64,000 nt of DNA from Kiritimatiellia bacterium (GTDB lineage: Bacteria > Verrucomicrobiota > Kiritimatiellia > UBA8416 > JADHWI01): NCBI GenBank assembly GCA_030744755.1, contig JASLPY010000012.1, positions 1 to 64,000 of the forward strand. The letters run 5' to 3'. Under the pieces are notes generated by a model. It was not told where the DNA came from. It made no database searches and saw only the letters and a program-made list of their open reading frames with translations. Position 1 is the first letter of the stretch, and the number at the start of each line of letters is the position of its first letter. Both the position numbers and the translations under genes were made by a program. This document shows, piece after piece, positions 58,847 through 64,000 of the stretch.

Positions 58847-60523
58847 ATGACTCAGAAAGTACCTCGAACTGATCTTCTGACTGCATCACTCTGGATAGTG
58901 ACCATTGCGGCAACAGTGGTCTTGTTCGCTGCGGGAGCCTTTCTAGGAGACTTGAACAGCGATGAAGGCTGGTACCTGTACGCGGGCCGCCTCGTTGCCG
59001 GGGGGCAACTTCCATACGTTGACTTCGCGTTCACGCAGGGGCCGGTCATGCCCTTTGTGTACGCTTTGGCCAGTCCCGTGGTGGCGCGTTTCGGGGTTGC
59101 AGGAGGTCGTCTGTTTACCGCAGGACTCGGCCTTATGTCCATTCTGAGTTCCGCCTGGCTTTGCTGGCGCATCGCACCTCGTCCTCAACGCCGTTCTGCC
59201 GCGCTACTGACAACCGCGATTTTGGGCATAAACGTCTACCAGTGCTATTTCTGCTCTATTGCCAAAACGTATGCGCTTGCAGGTTTCTTGCTCACCTCCG
59301 GTTTTCTCGCCCTGAGCTACTCGGGTGGCAGAAAGGGGAAGGCGGCGGCCGCCCTGGCGGGTGTTCTAATGGCGCTTGCGACGGCCACAAGGAGTTCTGC
59401 GGGATTTGCTGTTCCAGCTGTTGTGGTCGGCCTGTGGTGGTTTACTTGTCGGCCGCGCAGGGAGGGGCATGGTCCGCATTCGTTGTCTCCTGGTGTATTG
59501 TACTCGTTCTTCTTTGGCGGGCTGGTCTCCGGATGCATTTTATTCATCCCGTTCTTCATGATGGCACCCAAGGCCACCTGGTTTGCCATGGTTGAGTATC
59601 ATGCGGGCAGAAGTGTTGGGGGCGCCCTGACCACGATAGCCTACAAGGCAGGATTCGTTTCGCGGCTTGCATCTGCATACACGGCCGGCATTGCCTTACT
59701 CCTGTGTTGCGCCATTTTTCGCATTAATGCGCCCCGCCCTTCTAATGGAGAGCAAAGCAGTGCCGAGACGCCCGAACGACCCGATCCACATGGACATTGC
59801 CCGCGTATTGTCTCGATCCTGGCATGGTGGAGCGTTGCCGCCATAACGCTTGTTCACGTCATGGCTCCGTTCCCGTATGATGACTACCAGGTATTCGTTT
59901 ACCCCGTCTTTGCCGCTGTCCTCGGCGCCCGGCTCATGCGCCTGGTCGCATCCAGGGTGGCCGTACGGGCAGATGGGCAGGCTTTCGGCCAACGGCTGCT
60001 TGTCAGCGTGGTGGCTGTCTGCCTGGTTTGCGCCCTGGCCTCACCGGTGATCTGGCAGTGGTTCCTGGGGGAGCGCGACAGGATGTGGTGGCCCCTTAAG
60101 GAGCAGACACCGTTGTCGAAACTTCAGGAAGCGGGACAGCTTCTCAGGCAGTATGCTCCGGCAGGTGGCGAGCTCCTGACGCAGGACACGTATCTTGCCG
60201 TTGAAGCGGGAATGACCGTTCCCAGGGGGCTGGAACTGGGACCGTTCAGCTACTTCCCCGATTGGACCAGGGAAAGGGCCGAGAGCAGGGGAGTACTGAA
60301 CCGCGGGATGCTTCTTGAATTACTGCACACCACGGAGGCCCCGTTGGCCGCGTTCAGCGGCTACGGGCTTTCAATACGATGCCCGGAGATCGAGTTGATC
60401 CCGGATGACGAACAGGAAGAGCTATGGAAAGTGGTCAAGGGGCGATACGAAACGCTTGAAACCATGAAGCGTTTCGGCCAAGCTGAAACGACTTTGAACG
60501 TTATGAAGAAGAAGGGGGAGTGA
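58847..60523 (+). CDS. Membrane glycosyltransferase (GT39-like)
   Basis: This 558-aa inner-membrane protein has about ten or more hydrophobic helices. The first periplasmic loop holds the acidic motif of lipid-linked sugar transferases in LNSDEGWYLYAGRLV (about 41-53). A soluble C-terminal part follows the last helix (about 400). It would transfer a sugar from a polyprenyl carrier. A GGCGGGGGCAG site precedes the ATG. It is followed by an outer-membrane barrel and an exosortase gene, so it probably serves surface glycan or PEP-CTERM modification. Confidence 0.85.
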   Translation: MTQKVPRTDLLTASLWIVTIAATVVLFAAGAFLGDLNSDEGWYLYAGRLVAGGQLPYVDFAFTQGPVMPFVYALASPVVARFGVAGGRLFTAGLGLMSILSSAWLCWRIAPRPQRRSAALLTTAILGINVYQCYFCSIAKTYALAGFLLTSGFLALSYSGGRKGKAAAALAGVLMALATATRSSAGFAVPAVVVGLWWFTCRPRREGHGPHSLSPGVLYSFFFGGLVSGCILFIPFFMMAPKATWFAMVEYHAGRSVGGALTTIAYKAGFVSRLASAYTAGIALLLCCAIFRINAPRPSNGEQSSAETPERPDPHGHCPRIVSILAWWSVAAITLVHVMAPFPYDDYQVFVYPVFAAVLGARLMRLVASRVAVRADGQAFGQRLLVSVVAVCLVCALASPVIWQWFLGERDRMWWPLKEQTPLSKLQEAGQLLRQYAPAGGELLTQDTYLAVEAGMTVPRGLELGPFSYFPDWTRERAESRGVLNRGMLLELLHTTEAPLAAFSGYGLSIRCPEIELIPDDEQEELWKVVKGRYETLETMKRFGQAETTLNVMKKKGE

Positions 60524-60526
60524 TTT

Positions 60527-62110
60527 GTGAGTGGCTTTGAGCGAATATCTCTGATATGCTGCCGGACAATGAAGCGTCATGGCAACCACGAGAAGTCCGG
60601 CTTGGGAATGCTGAGAAAAGGGGTATTCGGCGACGAATCCCGATTTACACGCGTTGGCGGGTTCACGAACATTGCGCTGCCACTGGTAGCGATGGCCCTG
60701 TTCTTCATCCCCGTCGACTCACTCGCGCAGGGAATCAGGCTCTCACAGCGTGAAGTACAGCCGCCTGACTACGCAACATTCAGGCTCGGGCCACTTTACT
60801 CGACGATGGCCCTTACAGAAACCGTAGGATATCGCTACACTTCAAGCTCCGGCTCGGGTACCGACTACATCTCCAATAACGAGTTGGGTGAGATTCTTAA
60901 GGATGGCGGCGACTTCCCCATTATCTCCACACTGTCTTTCCGGAACTACCTCATTATCACCAGGAACATAGATCTGGATGCTTCCTTCCGCGTGGGTTAC
61001 GAGTACTATCCGCAGGATACCCAGGAGGACGAGTTCCTGTTCGATATGACTGAGGAGGGCATTTTCGGAAACATATCCTCAGCATTCAGGATAACAGAAT
61101 TCCTGCAAGGCACTATCTACGATAACTTCCTCTACAAGACGGATTACGTGGATGTCCGTGGCGAGGAGGACCGCTACGGAGGCACCCAGTACGAACGTTT
61201 TGAGAACACGGTCGGATTGCAGTTGGGCTGGCAGGCTTCGAGGAAGCAGAGGCTGTCCGGCGGTCTGAGCCGCTATGATGTTCTCCCGCAAGATGACGAG
61301 TTTGCCGACCAGGAAAGGATTGAGTACCGCGAGGGCATAATCTATTCGTACCAGGTATACGAAGGCCTGCAGGTCGGAGGGCAGATCGGGTTCAGGCAGA
61401 TTGAATACACGGGAACAAACAGGCCCAACGCAAACCTCAATTCGTACTCAGTATTCGCAAGGGCGTCTGAAGGACAAGCGCTGGGACTTCCGGTCGGTCC
61501 GAACACGACACTCACGGTGTCACTGGGGGTTGCAACCGGTTACGGGCGCGAGAAAGATGATGACGAGGGAGAAGGTGCAAATGCGGACGCTGTCTCGGCC
61601 ACAGGGTCTGTGGCTCTTGAAACGCAGATGAGTCCGACGCTCAGCCAGAGGATCAGCTACGACAAAGGGATGACCGGCGGTTACTCTTCTGCTTTCGAGG
61701 AAAGGGATGTCTATGATTACAGGCTGAGTTGGAAGGGCAAACTTTCAAGCGCACAGTTCTTCTCCACCCTTACGGACGTTGTCCCCAGTCTGGAGTCTGA
61801 GAACGAGTACCGGGCGTGGTCGACCGGAGTGGATCTTGCCTATCCTTTGACTCACTACATCACGCTGAACGGACGTACCTCCTATACCATCCGGGAAAAT
61901 GAAGGCGGGTTGATAAGTGAAGACGAAGACCTTGAACTGTCGAATGATTACAACACTTGGGTTACCCGTATCGGTACTTCCTTCAGACTGACAAAGAAAC
62001 TCTCGTTCAGTGCGTACGCAGAGCACACCGATCGTACCAGCGATGCTGAAGACCTGAAGTACGAGCGGGATACGCTGGCCGCATACCTAACGTATCATCA
62101 TCAATTCTGA
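60527..62110 (+). CDS. Outer-membrane beta-barrel protein, exosortase locus
   Basis: This 527-aa protein has a signal sequence (hydrophobic part at about residues 48-66, cleavage near SLAQG). Repeated amphipathic strands follow, with alternating aromatic residues and acidic turns, and the chain ends in YLTYHHQF with the terminal Phe of barrel proteins. The GTG at 60527 has GGGGGAG 6 nt upstream; an ATG at 60608 would give a more usual signal peptide. Barrels of this kind accompany exosortase and exopolysaccharide loci. It may be a glycan-export porin. Confidence 0.83.
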   Translation: MSGFERISLICCRTMKRHGNHEKSGLGMLRKGVFGDESRFTRVGGFTNIALPLVAMALFFIPVDSLAQGIRLSQREVQPPDYATFRLGPLYSTMALTETVGYRYTSSSGSGTDYISNNELGEILKDGGDFPIISTLSFRNYLIITRNIDLDASFRVGYEYYPQDTQEDEFLFDMTEEGIFGNISSAFRITEFLQGTIYDNFLYKTDYVDVRGEEDRYGGTQYERFENTVGLQLGWQASRKQRLSGGLSRYDVLPQDDEFADQERIEYREGIIYSYQVYEGLQVGGQIGFRQIEYTGTNRPNANLNSYSVFARASEGQALGLPVGPNTTLTVSLGVATGYGREKDDDEGEGANADAVSATGSVALETQMSPTLSQRISYDKGMTGGYSSAFEERDVYDYRLSWKGKLSSAQFFSTLTDVVPSLESENEYRAWSTGVDLAYPLTHYITLNGRTSYTIRENEGGLISEDEDLELSNDYNTWVTRIGTSFRLTKKLSFSAYAEHTDRTSDAEDLKYERDTLAAYLTYHHQF

Positions 62111-62148
62111 TCGGGTCTCGGCTATCGCACTGTGGGGTTCTGGCTAAA

Positions 62149-62185
62149 ACGCTATTCTTGCATTTAGCGTATTGAATATTATCAT
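62149..62185 (+). promoter_or_regulatory. Possible promoter and operator before exosortase
   Basis: TTGCAT (62158-62163) and TATCAT (62180-62185) are spaced by 16 bp like a sigma-70 promoter. An inverted repeat ACGCTA / TAGCGT (62149-62154, 62165-62170) overlaps the -35 box and could be an operator. The predicted transcript would start only a few bases before the ATG at 62195. This is weak evidence. Confidence 0.3.
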
Positions 62186-62194
62186 GTCGAGACT

Positions 62195-64000
62195 ATGACA
62201 AGCTCACGCAAAGCCGTGCTTCTGTCGGCAGCGGGCCTGTTCGCCATTTGGGTTGTGCGGAACATGGAACGTGTTCTCGCCGATTCTAACGGTGTGATCC
62301 TTCTGTCGCTCGGGACTGCCCTGTGCGGACTGATTCTTCTGCGTTCCAAGGACGAAGATGAAGGAAGCCCGCCGCCGGAATTCGTGCCATGGATTGGCGG
62401 TTTCGGGGCGCTTGTTGCCCTCCTTGGGATCATTCTTCCTGTTCATCAGTTTGAATGGCTGGGGCTTGTCCTGGTTTTCTACGCCTGCCTGAGATGGTCG
62501 CTTCCCGATCGCTACGCCAGGGATATCATCCTTGCACTGTTCCTCCTGTATTGGGCAAATCCCCTGCCCGGGCAGATTGTGGGCAGGTTCCAACTGGCCA
62601 TGCAGACACTTTCCCTAAATGGCTCCGAGAGGCTGCTTCACTGTATGAACGTAAGGGTCTGGGGAGATGGCCTTGTGTTGAGGTCGGGGTTTGCCGTTTT
62701 CGGAGTGCCGGCACAGTGCAGCGGTATGCGCACTGCAATGACCGTTCTTCTCTGTGCGCTCGGAACAGGAGTTATCTTCCGGTTCAAGTGGTACGAAATG
62801 GTGGTGTTCACCGTTCTCGGAGTTGTCCAGTCACTTCTTCTGAATATACTCAGGATCACTTTCATGGTGGCATGGGCACCGCGAATGCCGGAGGGTTGGG
62901 CTGAGAATTTCCTGCATGATACGCTCGGGATTTTCCTGCTCGCGGCTATAGGGATTGTCCAGTTTGAGGCAACATGGTGGAAGGTGTTTTCTTCCCGCCG
63001 CAGACGAATCCGTGAAGGGATTTCCACCGGGGAGTTGGACGCTCCCGATAAGGCGACGATTCTGCCTTCAACCTGGAGAATCATCTTCAAGTGGGCTCGC
63101 CTTGTGCTGATTGTTCTCTTTCTGGGCTCGGTAGTAGCTTTCGGTGCATACAAAGGGAAGTCCTCTCATCGAGTGGCGATGATCAAGGATATCATCGAGG
63201 AACTCATTCAGTCCGACCTGGCTGCCGCGAACCGTGCCATCGACGAATGCCTCACTCTCAGTCCGGGTGATGTCTCGCTGTTCTCTATGAAAAGCCAGGT
63301 TTACGCCCGGCAGGGCAAATTCGAGGACGCGTTGACTGAACTTTCCAAGCTCGAGGACCTCTCCATTTTCGAAAGCGTGAGAAAGAGCTGGGCACTGATG
63401 GCGCTCGGTCGGGCTGACGAGGCCATAGAGGTGGTTGATTCTCTCCCCGAAAACGCAAGGAATTTGCCCGGCGTTGCAATGGTCAGGGCCGAATACTCGG
63501 TTCTGGAGGACAAGCCTGAAGAAGCAAGCAAGTACCTGCGCAGGGTTGGATCGTCGCACTTATTTGTTCCCCGAATGCGCGCCCTCTATTCCTACCTTGC
63601 CACCCACGAACAGTGGGAGACCATCGCCCAGGTAGACAGTCAATTACCATATATGGATGTCTTTCGTGCGTTGATAGGTCTTCATGCTTACCTGAAAACC
63701 GGTGATGTAGCCGGCGCTGCCGGTGCCATGAAACGTGGTATCGAGAAATGGCCCGACGATCCCAGATTCCTCGGAGGATTATTCCTGCTGGCCATGGACC
63801 GGCCGGGCACCGAATGGGATGAGCGCCTTACGGATAACTTCAGGCACAACATTCTTCTGCTGGGAAACGATGCCCTCGCCTCATACATGGCGTATTCATT
63901 CCGGCTGGGCCGTGCCGATCTTGCATGGATGGCTTTCAATCGTCTAAAAGCGATTGACCCCGACGATCCCAGCCTGCACCTGGCAGTTGCACAGTATGGA
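62195..64000 (+). CDS. Exosortase with C-terminal TPR extension (partial)
   Basis: The frame is open from ATG at 62195 to the window end (602 codons, no stop). Residues 1-265 form a polytopic exosortase with the Cys/Arg/His set: Cys175 in PAQCSGMRT, Arg220 in LLNILRITF, His241 in ENFLHDTLG. One more membrane helix (about 300-320) leads to a soluble tail of helical TPR-like repeats (about 330-602). Exosortases cut and anchor PEP-CTERM proteins on their way to the surface. The TPR tail is an extra not present in the basic enzyme. No PEP-CTERM substrate was seen in this window. The 3' end lies beyond the window. Confidence 0.9.
   Translation, partial: MTSSRKAVLLSAAGLFAIWVVRNMERVLADSNGVILLSLGTALCGLILLRSKDEDEGSPPPEFVPWIGGFGALVALLGIILPVHQFEWLGLVLVFYACLRWSLPDRYARDIILALFLLYWANPLPGQIVGRFQLAMQTLSLNGSERLLHCMNVRVWGDGLVLRSGFAVFGVPAQCSGMRTAMTVLLCALGTGVIFRFKWYEMVVFTVLGVVQSLLLNILRITFMVAWAPRMPEGWAENFLHDTLGIFLLAAIGIVQFEATWWKVFSSRRRRIREGISTGELDAPDKATILPSTWRIIFKWARLVLIVLFLGSVVAFGAYKGKSSHRVAMIKDIIEELIQSDLAAANRAIDECLTLSPGDVSLFSMKSQVYARQGKFEDALTELSKLEDLSIFESVRKSWALMALGRADEAIEVVDSLPENARNLPGVAMVRAEYSVLEDKPEEASKYLRRVGSSHLFVPRMRALYSYLATHEQWETIAQVDSQLPYMDVFRALIGLHAYLKTGDVAGAAGAMKRGIEKWPDDPRFLGGLFLLAMDRPGTEWDERLTDNFRHNILLLGNDALASYMAYSFRLGRADLAWMAFNRLKAIDPDDPSLHLAVAQYG

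Noticed and set aside
1-64000. CRISPR array
   Set aside because: No regularly spaced direct repeats of 25-40 nt with unique spacers were seen; the repeats present are palindromic pairs or single direct pairs.

Overview
The window reads as a chromosomal segment of a Gram-negative bacterium. The signs are TolC-type and beta-barrel outer-membrane proteins, lipobox signal peptides, a Na+-pumping oxaloacetate decarboxylase, and an exosortase (PEP-CTERM sorting) locus at the right end. A secreted sulfatase, a PL8-type polysaccharide lyase, an arabinose-type pathway and abundant intergenic palindromes would suit a member of the PVC group such as Kiritimatiellota or Lentisphaerota. That placement is inference; there is no rRNA or other decisive marker here. 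No tRNA, rRNA, CRISPR array or complete insertion sequence was seen.

Layout. 0-6.5 kb: citrate synthase with an unusual insert, cardiolipin synthase, an endonuclease/phosphatase-fold protein, a TerB-like protein and the GTPase YchF. 6.5-12 kb: a tripartite MacAB-TolC-like exporter operon on the minus strand. 12.4-14 kb: two rRNA methyltransferases. 14.2-19.3 kb: OadGAB sodium-pumping decarboxylase followed by a tRNA-queuosine mannosyltransferase-like gene. 19.8-25 kb: a hybrid histidine kinase, a secreted AMMECR1 protein, and a hydrolase with a Cys nucleophile. 25.2-28.9 kb: an SGNH-hydrolase/acyl-CoA synthetase fusion coupled to a sodium:solute symporter.

28.9-37.5 kb is an accessory island. 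Its left edge carries a dead radC remnant. The minus-strand operon runs HTH, HsdR-N-like nuclease domain, SIR2, HerA, then a RibD-like deaminase fused to a RecG-type ATPase domain, with overlapping start and stop codons throughout. SIR2 plus HerA is a known NAD-depleting phage defence pair. The deaminase fusion and the orphan nuclease domain in the same operon look like an undescribed extension. Divergent from it is a tightly packed cassette: GAF histidine kinase (frameshifted), response regulator, unknown protein, and retropepsin-like protease.

37.9-45.2 kb: fluoride exporter CrcB with DUF190, nitronate monooxygenase family protein, shikimate kinase, sulfatase, and an HI0933-YgiQ fusion. 45.3-46.7 kb: an arsEFG-like organoarsenical operon. 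46.9-57.7 kb: sugar metabolism (TIM-barrel isomerase, mutarotase, PL8 lyase, isomerase/kinase/epimerase) with a zinc-ribbon/SPFH pair between. 58-64 kb: pyrE, then membrane glycosyltransferase, outer-membrane barrel, and an exosortase with TPR tail cut by the window end. Many intergenic spaces carry imperfect palindromes, and one such element appears to sit in frame inside the acyl-CoA synthetase.
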